Origin: Lachnospiraceae bacterium
GTDB taxonomy: Bacteria > Bacillota > Clostridia > Lachnospirales > Lachnospiraceae
Reading direction: 5' to 3'
Length of the DNA: 64,000 nt
Assembly: GCA_017412055.1 (NCBI GenBank)
Contig: JAFQOW010000021.1
Span: 21,149-85,148 of the forward strand
The notes under the pieces were generated by a model. The model had not been told where the DNA came from, searched no databases, and saw only the letters and a list, made by a program, of their open reading frames with translations. Positions 26,279 to 35,649 of the stretch are shown piece after piece. Every line of letters begins with the position of its first letter. Positions within the stretch are counted from its first letter, which is position 1. A program made the position numbers and the translations under genes.

Positions 26279-28447
26279 GTGGCAATATTAATTGATTTAA
26301 AAAGATTAGATTTTGAATATGATATATGGACACTGGTACGAGAGTTTTGCCCTAAGACAGATGTGCTTGTAAATTCTACAGAGAAGCTGGTAGATGATGA
26401 TTATGTAGAATATATATTGCGAGTTCAGTTTGATGAGGTTAATTCTAAAATTCGTGCTTCTATTTTGGCGCCTGAAGAGTCAGATAAATGTAGGTGTATA
26501 GATTTAGAAGATTGTCAGAGTAGAATGCATGAATGTATACATAGAGAAGGCGGGGCTGACTATCTTGATAGGAAAGCAGTTAAAAATCAAGCAAAGCGTC
26601 TTGTTTATGATGTTATGTATGAAAAAACTGGTAAAAAACTGCCATGGGGAACGCTTACGGGAATTAGACCAACAAAGATACCTATGTCTTTATATGAGAG
26701 AAAGAAGCCATACAAGGACGAAGCGGTATATGATTATATGAAGAAAACATATTATGTGTCTGACGAGAAAATCAATTTAAGTCGTGATATTGCAAAAAGA
26801 GAGATTAGAATATTAAAGGATATTGATTATATAGATGGATACAGCTTATATATAGGTATTCCGTTTTGTCCAAGTACATGTCTTTATTGCTCGTTTACAT
26901 CGTATAATATCGATGCCTATAAGAAAAAGGTTGATGAGTATGTGGATTGTGTTATTAAGGAAATGGATTATGTAGCCAATGCCTTTAAACATAAAAAGCT
27001 TAATGCAGTATATTTTGGAGGCGGTACACCTACTACATTAAGTGATATTCAGCTTGACAGGCTTATATCTAAGGTTAAGAATTCTTTTGATTTTACATAC
27101 GTGCAGGAATTCACAGTGGAGGCTGGACGTCCTGATAGTATAACTAGAGAAAAGCTTAAGGTGTTAAAGAAGCATGGTGTAAGCAGGATTTCCATTAATC
27201 CTCAGACTATGAAGCAGGAAACCTTAGATATAATAGGGCGAAAGCATACTGTGACTCAGGTTGTGGAAGCCTTTAATATGGCAAGAGAAGAAGGCTTTGA
27301 CAATATAAATATGGATTTTATAGTAGGTCTTCCAAATGAAGGTATAGATGATGTAAGGTATACTATGGAAGAGACATTAAAGCTTAATCCAGATAGTATT
27401 ACAGTTCATTCATTAGCTATAAAGAGAGCAGCGCGCCTTAATATGTTTAAGGATGAATATAAGGAATTATCTATAGAGAATAATAGAGAGATTATGGCAC
27501 TTACAGCAGAATATGCAAAGAAGATGGGTATGGAACCATATTATCTGTATCGACAGAAGAATATTGCCGGCAATATGGAAAATGTGGGATATGCAAAAGA
27601 AGGATGTGAGGGTATATACAATATTCTTATTATGGAAGAGAAGCAGACAATTGTTGCTTTGGGAGCAGGCTCTGTTACAAAGTATGTATATCCTGATGGG
27701 GAACGTATAGAGCGTGTGGATAATGTTAAGAATGTTGATTTGTATATAGAACGAATCGATGAGATGATAGAGAGAAAGATTAATTTCTTTCAAAGAGTTT
27801 TGGATAATGGTAAGACAGAAAAAAATTCAAGCAGTACACAGGCAGTGCGACAAGCTCTAAAAAAGGATGTACCAGATGCCATAGAACATGGTATATATGT
27901 AAGTAATATGGCTTGTCTTATTGCAAAGGAGTTAGGACTTCCTGATAAGATGGTATATGAATTATCGGTGGCTGGTATACTTCATGATATAGGAAAACTT
28001 AGATTATCCAATTATATGTATGGAGATAAAGAGAATAGTTACATGATAGAGCAGTTAAGATATGTTCGTATGCATTCTAAGCTAAGTGCTGATATTCTTA
28101 AAGAAAGAGATTATTCTGATTTTATAGTAGAGAGTATACTTTATCACCATGAAAATTATGATGGCTCCGGATACCCTGAAAACCTTCAAGGAGAAAGTAT
28201 TCCGTTGGGAGCAAGAATACTTCGAGTGTGTGATGTATTTATAGCACTTACCTCTGATAGACATTATAGAAAGGCTTTTGACAAGGATACAGCAGTAACT
28301 CTTATGATAGATGAGGTTAAGAATTTTGATATGGGCGTCTTTTTGGCATTCTTAAAGGTTGTCCATGAGATAGATTTGAATAAAGATATTAGGAAGCTAT
28401 CTGCTCCAATAGGTAGCGTTATAGGAGGAAAAGATGAAGTTAAGTAA
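26279..28447 (+). CDS. HemZ-like radical SAM protein fused to an HD-GYP domain
   Basis: This 722-residue protein is unusual. Residues ~1-500 match HemZ, the coproporphyrinogen dehydrogenase-like radical SAM protein of Firmicutes. They include the WGTLTGIRPTK motif, the cluster site CPSTCLYC (C197, C201, C204), VYFGGGTPT and INPQTM. Residues ~530-705 form an HD-GYP domain with HDIGK (569-573), HHENYDGSGYP (623-633) and ARILRVCDVFIALTSDR. Both catalytic signatures look intact. HD-GYP domains typically hydrolyse cyclic di-GMP. HemZ alone is about 500 residues. GTG follows the previous stop with no gap, and the end overlaps hisS by 14 bases. The fused function is unknown. Confidence 0.88.
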   Translation: MAILIDLKRLDFEYDIWTLVREFCPKTDVLVNSTEKLVDDDYVEYILRVQFDEVNSKIRASILAPEESDKCRCIDLEDCQSRMHECIHREGGADYLDRKAVKNQAKRLVYDVMYEKTGKKLPWGTLTGIRPTKIPMSLYERKKPYKDEAVYDYMKKTYYVSDEKINLSRDIAKREIRILKDIDYIDGYSLYIGIPFCPSTCLYCSFTSYNIDAYKKKVDEYVDCVIKEMDYVANAFKHKKLNAVYFGGGTPTTLSDIQLDRLISKVKNSFDFTYVQEFTVEAGRPDSITREKLKVLKKHGVSRISINPQTMKQETLDIIGRKHTVTQVVEAFNMAREEGFDNINMDFIVGLPNEGIDDVRYTMEETLKLNPDSITVHSLAIKRAARLNMFKDEYKELSIENNREIMALTAEYAKKMGMEPYYLYRQKNIAGNMENVGYAKEGCEGIYNILIMEEKQTIVALGAGSVTKYVYPDGERIERVDNVKNVDLYIERIDEMIERKINFFQRVLDNGKTEKNSSSTQAVRQALKKDVPDAIEHGIYVSNMACLIAKELGLPDKMVYELSVAGILHDIGKLRLSNYMYGDKENSYMIEQLRYVRMHSKLSADILKERDYSDFIVESILYHHENYDGSGYPENLQGESIPLGARILRVCDVFIALTSDRHYRKAFDKDTAVTLMIDEVKNFDMGVFLAFLKVVHEIDLNKDIRKLSAPIGSVIGGKDEVK

Positions 28448-29696
28448 GAAACCTGTTAATGGTATGAAGGAAATATTACCTGCAGAAATGAAGATTAGAG
28501 ATTATGCCATAAGTGTAATCAAGGAGACGTATGCTAAATTTGGTTTTACATCTATTGAGACACCTTGTATGGAGCACATTGAAAATCTTTGCAGTAAGCA
28601 GGGTGGAGAGAATGAAAAACTTATTTTTAAAGTGTTAAAGAGAGGCGAGAAGCTTAATCTCGAGACTGCTGCCACAGAAGCGGATTTAGTAGATTTTGGT
28701 ATGCGTTATGATTTGACAGTGCCACTTGTAAGATTTTATTCAAATAATAGTGCAAATCTTCCAAGCCCATTTAAGGCATTGCAGATGGGAAACGTATGGA
28801 GAGCTGATAGACCTCAGAGAGGAAGATATCGTCAGTTTATGCAATGTGATATCGATATTTTAGGTGAGGCTAGTAACCTTGCTGAAATCGAGCTAATCCT
28901 TGCTACAACAACTACTATCGGTAAGCTTGGCTTTAGGAATTTTAGAATCAACATAAATGACAGAAGAATATTAAAGGCAATGGCAGCTTATAGTGGCTTT
29001 AATGAGGAGGACTTTGATACTGTATTTATTATTCTTGACAAGATGGATAAGATAGGTATGGAAGGTGTGGAGAAAGAGCTTAAGGAAAGCGGATTTGGTG
29101 CAGAAGCTGTAGATAAATATATGGATTTGTTTAAGGGAATGAAGGATGCAGAGAATGCATTGGATTTTCTTGCAAATGAGATTAAGGATTTCTTAGAAGC
29201 TGATGTTAAGGAAGGCTTAAGTGAGATAATTAATAGCGTGAAAGCTACAAAGAATGCCGACTTTGATTTGGTGTTTGACCCTACATTAGTAAGAGGTATG
29301 TCATATTATACAGGAACTATTTTTGAGATAGTTATGCCAGAGCTTGGTGCAAGCTGCGGTGGCGGTGGAAGATATGATAAGATGGTAGGAAAGTTTACAG
29401 GACAGGAGGTTCCTGCATGTGGCTTCTCCATTGGGTTTGAGAGAATTATTCTTCTTATGCTTGAAAGCGGATTTAAGATTCCAAATGAAAGCGAAAAGGT
29501 TGCCTACCTTATCGAGAAGGGTGTTTCTGGTGACAGACTTTGTGAAATTATCGCAAAGGCTCAGGAAGCCAGAAGTGAAGGCAAGCAGGTATTAGTTGCT
29601 CGCATGAACAAGAATAAGAAATTCCAGAAGGAGCAGTTAATTTCTGAGGGCTACGAGAATTTCGAAGAGTTCTATAAAGAAGAATTAAAGAAATAA
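28434..29696 (+). CDS. hisS: Histidyl-tRNA synthetase
   Basis: HisRS charges tRNA-His. It is a class II synthetase of 420 residues with motif 1 around FTSIETPCMEHIENL, motif 2 QMGNVWRADRPQRGRYRQFMQCDIDILG, the HisRS-specific signature LVRGMSYYTGTIFEI and motif 3 with GFSIGFERIIL. The C-terminal anticodon-binding domain follows. It starts inside the end of the HemZ/HD-GYP gene with GGAGG just upstream and is 21 bases before the aspS region. The hisS-aspS order is conserved in Firmicutes. Confidence 0.97.
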   Translation: MKLSKKPVNGMKEILPAEMKIRDYAISVIKETYAKFGFTSIETPCMEHIENLCSKQGGENEKLIFKVLKRGEKLNLETAATEADLVDFGMRYDLTVPLVRFYSNNSANLPSPFKALQMGNVWRADRPQRGRYRQFMQCDIDILGEASNLAEIELILATTTTIGKLGFRNFRININDRRILKAMAAYSGFNEEDFDTVFIILDKMDKIGMEGVEKELKESGFGAEAVDKYMDLFKGMKDAENALDFLANEIKDFLEADVKEGLSEIINSVKATKNADFDLVFDPTLVRGMSYYTGTIFEIVMPELGASCGGGGRYDKMVGKFTGQEVPACGFSIGFERIILLMLESGFKIPNESEKVAYLIEKGVSGDRLCEIIAKAQEARSEGKQVLVARMNKNKKFQKEQLISEGYENFEEFYKEELKK

Positions 29697-29735
29697 ATAA
29701 GAATAAATAAGGATAGAATGAAAGGAATTAGAAAA

Positions 29736-31532
29736 ATGGCAGAATCAATGGTTGGACTTAAAAGAAGTCATAGATGTACAGAAGTATCTAACGGAAATAT
29801 TGGTGAAGAAATCACAGTTATGGGTTGGGTTCAGAAGAGAAGAAATTTAGGTAGTCTTATCTTTATCGATTTAAGAGACCGTTCAGGAATTTTACAGATA
29901 GTGTTTGACGAGAATGATGTGCAAAAGGAAGGCTTTGAAAAGGCAGAAACACTTCGTTCAGAGTTTGTTATAGCTGTAAAGGGTATGGTTACAAAGCGTG
30001 GTGGCGCTATCAATGAAAACTTAAAGACAGGTGATATCGAAATCCGTGCTACAGAGCTTCGTATTTTATCTGAAGCACTTACACCACCATTCCCAATTGA
30101 AGATGGAATCACAACTAAGGATGATTTAAGACTTAAGTATAGATATCTTGACCTTCGTCGTCCTTGCTTACAGAAGAATCTTATAATGAGAAGTAAAACA
30201 GCAACTCTTGTAAGAACATTTCTTGATAAGGAAGGCTTCTTAGAGATAGAGACACCTATGCTTACAAAGAGCACACCAGAAGGTGCTAGAGACTATCTTG
30301 TACCAAGTCGTGTGCATCCAGGTAATTTCTATGCATTACCACAGTCACCACAGCTTTTTAAACAGCTTCTTATGTGTTCTGGATATGATAGATATTTCCA
30401 GATTGTTAAGTGCTTTAGAGATGAAGATTTAAGAGCTGATAGACAGCCAGAGTTTACTCAGATAGATATGGAATTATCATTTGTGGATGTGGATGATGTA
30501 ATCGATGTAAATGAAAGACTCCTTGCAAAGATGTTTAAGGAAATCTTAGATGTGGATGTTAAGCTTCCAATTCAGAGAATGACATGGCAGGAGGCTATGG
30601 ATAGATTTGGTTCAGATAAGCCTGATACAAGATTTGGTATGGAGCTTAAGGATGTATCTAAGGTAGTAGAAGGCTGTGGTTTTGGCGTATTCACAGGAGC
30701 TCTTGAAAATGGTGGTTCTGTTCGTGGTATAAATGCTGAGGGACAGGGAGCTATGCCAAGAAAGAAGATAGATGCATTGGTGGAAGTTGCAAAGACATAT
30801 GGAGCTAAAGGACTTGCTTATCTTGCTATCAATGAAGATGGAACATATAAGTCATCCTTCTCTAAGTTTATGACCGAGGAGGAATTAGCTAAGCTTGTAG
30901 AAGCTATGGACGGTAAGCCAGGTGATTTACTTCTTTTTGCAGCTGATAAGAATGATGTAGTATGGGCTGTACTTGGTGCCCTTCGTCTTCATATTGCAGA
31001 TGAGCTTGGTTTATTAGATAAAAATCAGTTTAATTTCTTATGGATTACAGAGTTCCCACTTTTAGAGTGGAGTGAGGAGCAGAATAGATTTGTGGCTAAG
31101 CATCATCCATTTACAATGCCTATGGATGAGGATTTACAGTATCTTGATTCTGACCCAGGCAGAGTTAGAGCTAAAGCATATGATATCGTGTTAAATGGTA
31201 CAGAAATCGGTGGCGGTTCTGTGAGAATTTATCAGAGCGATGTTCAGGAGAAGATGTTTGAGGTGCTTGGATTTACTAAGGAAGAAGCTTATGACAGATT
31301 TGGTTTCCTTCTCAATGCATTTAAATATGGTGTACCACCACATGCAGGTCTTGCTTATGGACTTGACAGACTTATTATGCTTATGGCTAAGGAAGACAGT
31401 ATCCGTGAGGTTATAGCATTCCCTAAGATTAAGGATGCATCTTGTCTTATGACAGATGCACCAAATGTTGTAGATGATAAGCAGCTTGAGGAATTGGCTA
31501 TAGCTATTGCTATGGAAGAGGTGGAAGAATAG
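29736..31532 (+). CDS. aspS: Aspartyl-tRNA synthetase
   Basis: AspRS charges tRNA-Asp. The chain of about 598 residues has an N-terminal OB-fold (VMGWVQKRRNLGSLIFIDLRDRSG), class II motifs 1-3 (FLEIETPMLTKSTPEGARDYLVP, CFRDEDLRADRQPEFTQ, GLAYGLDRLIMLM) and the bacterial GAD insertion. ATGs at 29718 and 29736 are both in frame. I prefer 29736 because homologues begin near MAESMVGLKR and AAGGA lies 9-10 bases upstream. The gene ends at a terminator. Confidence 0.97.
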   Translation: MAESMVGLKRSHRCTEVSNGNIGEEITVMGWVQKRRNLGSLIFIDLRDRSGILQIVFDENDVQKEGFEKAETLRSEFVIAVKGMVTKRGGAINENLKTGDIEIRATELRILSEALTPPFPIEDGITTKDDLRLKYRYLDLRRPCLQKNLIMRSKTATLVRTFLDKEGFLEIETPMLTKSTPEGARDYLVPSRVHPGNFYALPQSPQLFKQLLMCSGYDRYFQIVKCFRDEDLRADRQPEFTQIDMELSFVDVDDVIDVNERLLAKMFKEILDVDVKLPIQRMTWQEAMDRFGSDKPDTRFGMELKDVSKVVEGCGFGVFTGALENGGSVRGINAEGQGAMPRKKIDALVEVAKTYGAKGLAYLAINEDGTYKSSFSKFMTEEELAKLVEAMDGKPGDLLLFAADKNDVVWAVLGALRLHIADELGLLDKNQFNFLWITEFPLLEWSEEQNRFVAKHHPFTMPMDEDLQYLDSDPGRVRAKAYDIVLNGTEIGGGSVRIYQSDVQEKMFEVLGFTKEEAYDRFGFLLNAFKYGVPPHAGLAYGLDRLIMLMAKEDSIREVIAFPKIKDASCLMTDAPNVVDDKQLEELAIAIAMEEVEE

Positions 31533-31539
31533 AGTGGAT

Positions 31540-31565
31540 AAAGGAGCAGTTTATTGCTCCTTTTT
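31540..31565 (+). terminator. Terminator after aspS
   Basis: AAAGGAGCA pairs with TGCTCCTTT across a 6-base loop, followed by TT. Confidence 0.9.
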
Positions 31566-31567
31566 AG

Positions 31568-31596
31568 TTGAAAAAGGATGTATTTTGTTATATTAT
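31568..31596 (+). promoter_or_regulatory. Putative promoter of the EAL gene
   Basis: TTGAAA (31568-31573), 17 bases, TATTAT (31591-31596), directly after the aspS terminator. Confidence 0.6.
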
Positions 31597-31638
31597 TAAG
31601 TAAATATGTGGTGTGTGGTATTTGAAAGGAGAGTGCTT

Positions 31639-33540
31639 ATGAATGTGACTTCACAGCTATGTGCGCTAGTTGTTCTGACAGTTGTATTTATATTTTTTAT
31701 TACATCAAAGCCTTTGAAAATTCAGACAACTATTGCATTTTATATAATGCTTTTTATTGGAATGGGATTAGTTTTGAGCGATATTGTCTCTGTTTACTAT
31801 CTGAATAATCTGCATAAAATTTCTCACATTAAGATGACGGTGTTGGCAAAGACTTATCTGTTCTTTTTAAATGCAACTGTGTTTTCGGCTATTTATTATA
31901 CATATTCAGATGTGTATGGACATACTAAGAAAAGAAAAACTGCAGTATATACCAAGGCAATATTGTTCTTTTTGGCAGATATAGTGATGTTTATATGTCC
32001 AGTTTTGTGGTATAGCGAGAATGGCGTGGTATATACATATGGACCAGCAGTAACCGTAACATATATTATTTGTATTTATGGTATTTTTGAAATATGCGTG
32101 ATGATATTGAAGGGTAGGGAGTTAATGAGCCCAAGAAGAAGACACGCCATATGTCTATGGTTGTTTGTTTGGCTTGCAGCAGCTGCAATTCAGTTTTTTG
32201 TTGAGACTATGCTTATAGTAACATTTGCAGGTGCATTGGGTATACTTATAGTGTACATCATGCTTGAGAATCCAGATGCTAAGATTGACAGAAGAACTGG
32301 ATTACTAAATATGAAGTCTTTTGAGGCATACTTAAGAAGACTATTTGAATTAGATAAGGAATTCTCTATATATGTGGTTGTGGCAGATGAATTATCGGAT
32401 TTAAAAGAGGATAATAGAAATGAAGTAACAAATTTGCAGTTAGACAGGTTTATAAGCTCTATAAAAAGTCTTAAGAAATCAAAAATATTCTTTGATGGCG
32501 GCGATCAAATGATTGTTATTTTTGAAGAGAGTGATGCTGGAATATATGACAAAAAAGTATTTGAAAGTCATATAGAAGAAGCTGGTAGAAATGGCATGGA
32601 TTTATATGGTATAGCAAAGTACTTCTATATTCCTAATGCATCTTTTACTGATAGTGTATATTATTTGGAAAAAGTTATTAGATATGCTAGACAGAATCAT
32701 CATGATGTATTGGCTAAGGAAAAGATTATTATAGATGCCAATATGTATAATGGTATGATGGAAGAGATAGAGACGGAAAAAATGCTATTGGAGGCCTTGG
32801 AATACGATAGAATAGAGATGTATTATCAGCCTATATATTCAACAGTAAAACATAAATTTACATCTGTGGAAGCATTAGTAAGAATTAAGGATGGTGAAGG
32901 TAAAATAATTCCACCAGCTAAATTTATAGCTGTTGCCGAAGAAAATGGCATGATAATAAAGCTGGGAGAAGTTATTTTTGAGAAGGTATGTAAGTTTATA
33001 GGTGGTGCAGATTATCCTAGATTAGGTTTGGAATATGTTGAGATAAATCTTTCTGTAGTTCAGTGCTGTTATGCTAAGCTGGCAAGAGATTTTATAGAAA
33101 TAATGGACAAGTATTCTGTAAATCCAAAGTGCATTAATCTGGAGATTACAGAATCAGCATCTATAGAGGGAAAAAATATATTGCTGAAAAATATGGAAAA
33201 GCTTAGAAATTATGGTGTAAAGTTTTCATTGGATGATTTTGGAACGGGTCAATCTAACCTTAATTATATTGCTGAGATGCCTGTAGACATTGTGAAGTTT
33301 GACAGAGTAATGACCAAATCGTATTTTGAGAGTAACAAAGCTCAATATGTAATGGGGGCAGCTATGAGTATGATAAAAGGAATGGAATTGGAAATTGTTT
33401 CTGAAGGAATAGAAACAAGTGATCAGTATAAGACTATGAAGGGATTGGGCATTGATTACATCCAAGGCTATTATTTCTCAAAGCCTTTGCCAGAGAAGGA
33501 ATTTGTGGAATTTATGCTAAAGGCAAATAAAGTAGAATAA
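31639..33540 (+). CDS. Membrane EAL-domain cyclic-di-GMP phosphodiesterase with degenerate GGDEF
   Basis: This 633-residue protein has about six to seven membrane helices (residues ~5-210). A degenerate GGDEF domain follows (starts DRRTGLLNMKSF; the active-site motif is GGDQM at 287-291, so cyclase activity is unlikely). The C-terminal EAL domain has EAL at about 411, EINLS, EITES, DDFGTG (D532, D533), VKFDR, EGIE and QGYYFSKP. These residues suggest an active phosphodiesterase that breaks cyclic di-GMP. The start is the ATG at 31639 with AAAGGAG 8 bases upstream. It has its own promoter and precedes trxB by 19 bases. Confidence 0.92.
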   Translation: MNVTSQLCALVVLTVVFIFFITSKPLKIQTTIAFYIMLFIGMGLVLSDIVSVYYLNNLHKISHIKMTVLAKTYLFFLNATVFSAIYYTYSDVYGHTKKRKTAVYTKAILFFLADIVMFICPVLWYSENGVVYTYGPAVTVTYIICIYGIFEICVMILKGRELMSPRRRHAICLWLFVWLAAAAIQFFVETMLIVTFAGALGILIVYIMLENPDAKIDRRTGLLNMKSFEAYLRRLFELDKEFSIYVVVADELSDLKEDNRNEVTNLQLDRFISSIKSLKKSKIFFDGGDQMIVIFEESDAGIYDKKVFESHIEEAGRNGMDLYGIAKYFYIPNASFTDSVYYLEKVIRYARQNHHDVLAKEKIIIDANMYNGMMEEIETEKMLLEALEYDRIEMYYQPIYSTVKHKFTSVEALVRIKDGEGKIIPPAKFIAVAEENGMIIKLGEVIFEKVCKFIGGADYPRLGLEYVEINLSVVQCCYAKLARDFIEIMDKYSVNPKCINLEITESASIEGKNILLKNMEKLRNYGVKFSLDDFGTGQSNLNYIAEMPVDIVKFDRVMTKSYFESNKAQYVMGAAMSMIKGMELEIVSEGIETSDQYKTMKGLGIDYIQGYYFSKPLPEKEFVEFMLKANKVE

Positions 33541-33559
33541 ATTATTTTGGAGAATATGT

Positions 33560-34483
33560 ATGTATGATGTAGTTATAATAGGAAGTGGTCCGGCAGGACT
33601 TTCAGCAGCTGTTTATGCAAGAAGGGCGAAGCTTAAGACTTTGGTTATAGAGAAAGCAGGTTATAGTGGTGGACAGATAGTTAATACATCCGATGTAGAC
33701 AATTATCTAGGCTTACAGGGTATAGACGGATTTGAGATGGCTATGAAGTTTAGAAGCCATGCAGAGCATTTTGAAGCAGAATTTTTAGATGCTGAAGTCT
33801 TGAATATAAAAGATAATCAGGATGATGGCTTTATAATAATACTTAAAGGGGAAAATGAAATTATTACAAAGTCAATTATTGTAGCGACAGGTGCTGGATA
33901 TAGTAAATTAGGCATAGTTGGTGAAGCAGAGTATACAGGAAAAGGCGTTTCATACTGTGCCACCTGTGATGGAGCTTTTTATAGAGAAAAGATAGCAGCC
34001 GTAGTAGGTGGAGGAGATGTGGCATTGGAAGATGCCTTGTATTTAGCTAATATGGCATCTAAGGTATATCTTATACATCGAAGAGATGAATTAAGAGGAG
34101 CAAAAAGTTTGCAAGATAAGGTATTTGCAACTGAAAATATAGAATTTATACCGAATACAATAGTTGAAAAAATCAATGGTGCAGATGGTATAGTATCATC
34201 TATAACTATAAAAAATATTAAAAGTGCTGAAGTAAAAAATGTGGATATCAATGGTATTTTTGTGGCTATAGGTATGAAACCAGAGTCAAGTTTTGTCAAA
34301 GGTCTTGTAGATATGGATTCATCTGGATATATTGTGGCTGGTGAAGATGGCGCAACTAGCAGAAATGGTATCTTTGTAGCTGGAGATGTAAGAACTAAGA
34401 AGCTTCGTCAGGTTATAACAGCAGTTTCTGACGGCGCAAATGCAGTAGCTTCAGTAGAAAAATATTTGAGAGATTTAAAATAA
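33560..34483 (+). CDS. trxB: Thioredoxin reductase
   Basis: TrxB reduces thioredoxin with NADPH through FAD. The 307-residue protein has the FAD motif IIGSGPAGLSAAVYARRA at the N-terminus, the redox pair CATC (C133, C136), an NADPH-binding motif VVGGGDVALEDALYL with the following HRRDELRGAK, and the second FAD motif GIFVAGDVRTK. Length and motifs are typical. The neighbour cdd follows after 13 bases, so the two may be cotranscribed. A flavodoxin-reductase type partner is possible but less likely. Confidence 0.95.
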   Translation: MYDVVIIGSGPAGLSAAVYARRAKLKTLVIEKAGYSGGQIVNTSDVDNYLGLQGIDGFEMAMKFRSHAEHFEAEFLDAEVLNIKDNQDDGFIIILKGENEIITKSIIVATGAGYSKLGIVGEAEYTGKGVSYCATCDGAFYREKIAAVVGGGDVALEDALYLANMASKVYLIHRRDELRGAKSLQDKVFATENIEFIPNTIVEKINGADGIVSSITIKNIKSAEVKNVDINGIFVAIGMKPESSFVKGLVDMDSSGYIVAGEDGATSRNGIFVAGDVRTKKLRQVITAVSDGANAVASVEKYLRDLK

Positions 34484-34496
34484 AGTAGGTGAAAAT

Positions 34497-34874
34497 ATGG
34501 ACAGTAGACAATTGTTAAATATAGCTAGGGATGCATCTGAAAATGCATATAGTCCTTATTCAAGCATAAAGGTAGGAGCAGCGTTATTGTGTAAGAATGG
34601 AAATATATATACAGGAGTAAACGTGGAAAATTCTTCATATGGTGCAACTATATGTGCAGAACGTACAGCATTTACAAAGGCTATATCAGAGGGCGAAAGA
34701 GAGTTTGAAAAAATAGCAATAGCAGGCTCTATTAACAATTTGGTACCTTGCGGTATGTGTAGGCAGTTTATGGCTGAATTTAATTCACAGATAGAGATTG
34801 TATATGAAGACGAAAAAGGAACATTAATAGAAACAAACCTAAAGGAATTGTTCCCAAATCAATTTTCACTATAA
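34497..34874 (+). CDS. cdd: Cytidine deaminase
   Basis: Cdd converts cytidine and deoxycytidine to the uridine forms. The 125-residue chain is the short tetrameric type. The zinc site is made by CAER (cysteine and catalytic glutamate) and PCGMCRQ, and the substrate-binding start AYSPYSSIKVGAALL and NVENSSYGATICAERTA are present. AGGTG precedes the ATG. The gene is followed directly by a long inverted repeat, and no ordinary terminator is seen. Confidence 0.96.
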   Translation: MDSRQLLNIARDASENAYSPYSSIKVGAALLCKNGNIYTGVNVENSSYGATICAERTAFTKAISEGEREFEKIAIAGSINNLVPCGMCRQFMAEFNSQIEIVYEDEKGTLIETNLKELFPNQFSL

Positions 34875-34880
34875 CGATAA

Positions 34881-35544
34881 TTTTCAAACTTCATTTCATA
34901 AAGTACATAATTCACACTATCATCACCTCATAAACGTTATGAGATGATTTTCTGTCACTAACTTATATGACTGCATACGAAGTATCCATCTATTTTTCAA
35001 CGCCTATCGAGGGTTCCGATGATTTGCTTATATGCCCCTCTTGATACTAAGGCTGTGTGTATTTTCAGTAAAAAAACAATTTTCAGCTAGTGTGTTCACA
35101 GGACACGGACAACGATTCGATTTTCTATTTTCAGCATCCCGCGCCAAAGAATGCTTATTAACCACCTGCCTACATAACTCTTCGGCTTGGCCGATTAACT
35201 CTCGCGCAGCGAGAGTAGCCAAGCCTCCTCAAACAGTATTTCGGCAGGTGGGCATTATCTTTGACGCGGGATGTTGAAAACTTAACGAAAATCTCCATAT
35301 GTTGTCCGTTGCCCTGCGAACATCACCTAGCTGAAATTGTTTTTTCTTGAAAATATCACACAGTAATAAACTTGTATCAAGGGGGCATTTAGCAAATCAC
35401 GGGTTCATCGTTCAGCGTTGAAAAGTAGATGGATATTCGTAGCAGCTTTTCACTGTCTATAGGCAGAAAATCATGCATAAAGATACAGAGAGGTGATGAT
35501 AGTGTGAATTATGTAATGTACTTTATGAAATAAAGTTATGAAAA
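34881..35544. repeat. Giant imperfect inverted repeat (foldback element), about 664 bp
   Basis: The whole gene-free gap after cdd is one long inverted repeat centred at about 35207, where CTCTCGC-GCA-GCGAGAG forms the tip. The two arms of about 325-335 bases pair along their full length, at roughly 75% by eye. Shared blocks include TTTCATAAAGTACA, AATTCACACTATCATCACCTC, ATCCATCTA, GATTTGCT, CTTGATAC, CAGCTAG, CATCCCGCG, CCACCTGCC and GGCTTGGC. Mismatches and short indels are spread evenly. The outer ends are TTTTCA and TGAAAA. No clear target duplication is seen. Frames inside it are not convincing genes. It could be a foldback transposable element or a large hairpin RNA. Confidence 0.9.
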
Positions 35545-35567
35545 AAATGTGAAATCAAAAAAATCTA

Positions 35568-35596
35568 TTGTCAAAGTTTAGAATAAGATTTATATT
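35568..35596 (+). promoter_or_regulatory. Putative promoter of the ABC exporter gene
   Basis: TTGTCA (35568-35573), 17 bases, TATATT (35591-35596), just after the inverted repeat. Confidence 0.6.
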
Positions 35597-35649
35597 ATAT
35601 CAGTATATATTTATGATACATATTTAACATTAGGAAGGAAAAGGGACAT

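Noticed and set aside
35028..35277. Two short frames on opposite strands inside the giant inverted repeat
   Set aside because: They lie over the hairpin tip, have no convincing ribosome site and mirror each other because of the inverted repeat.
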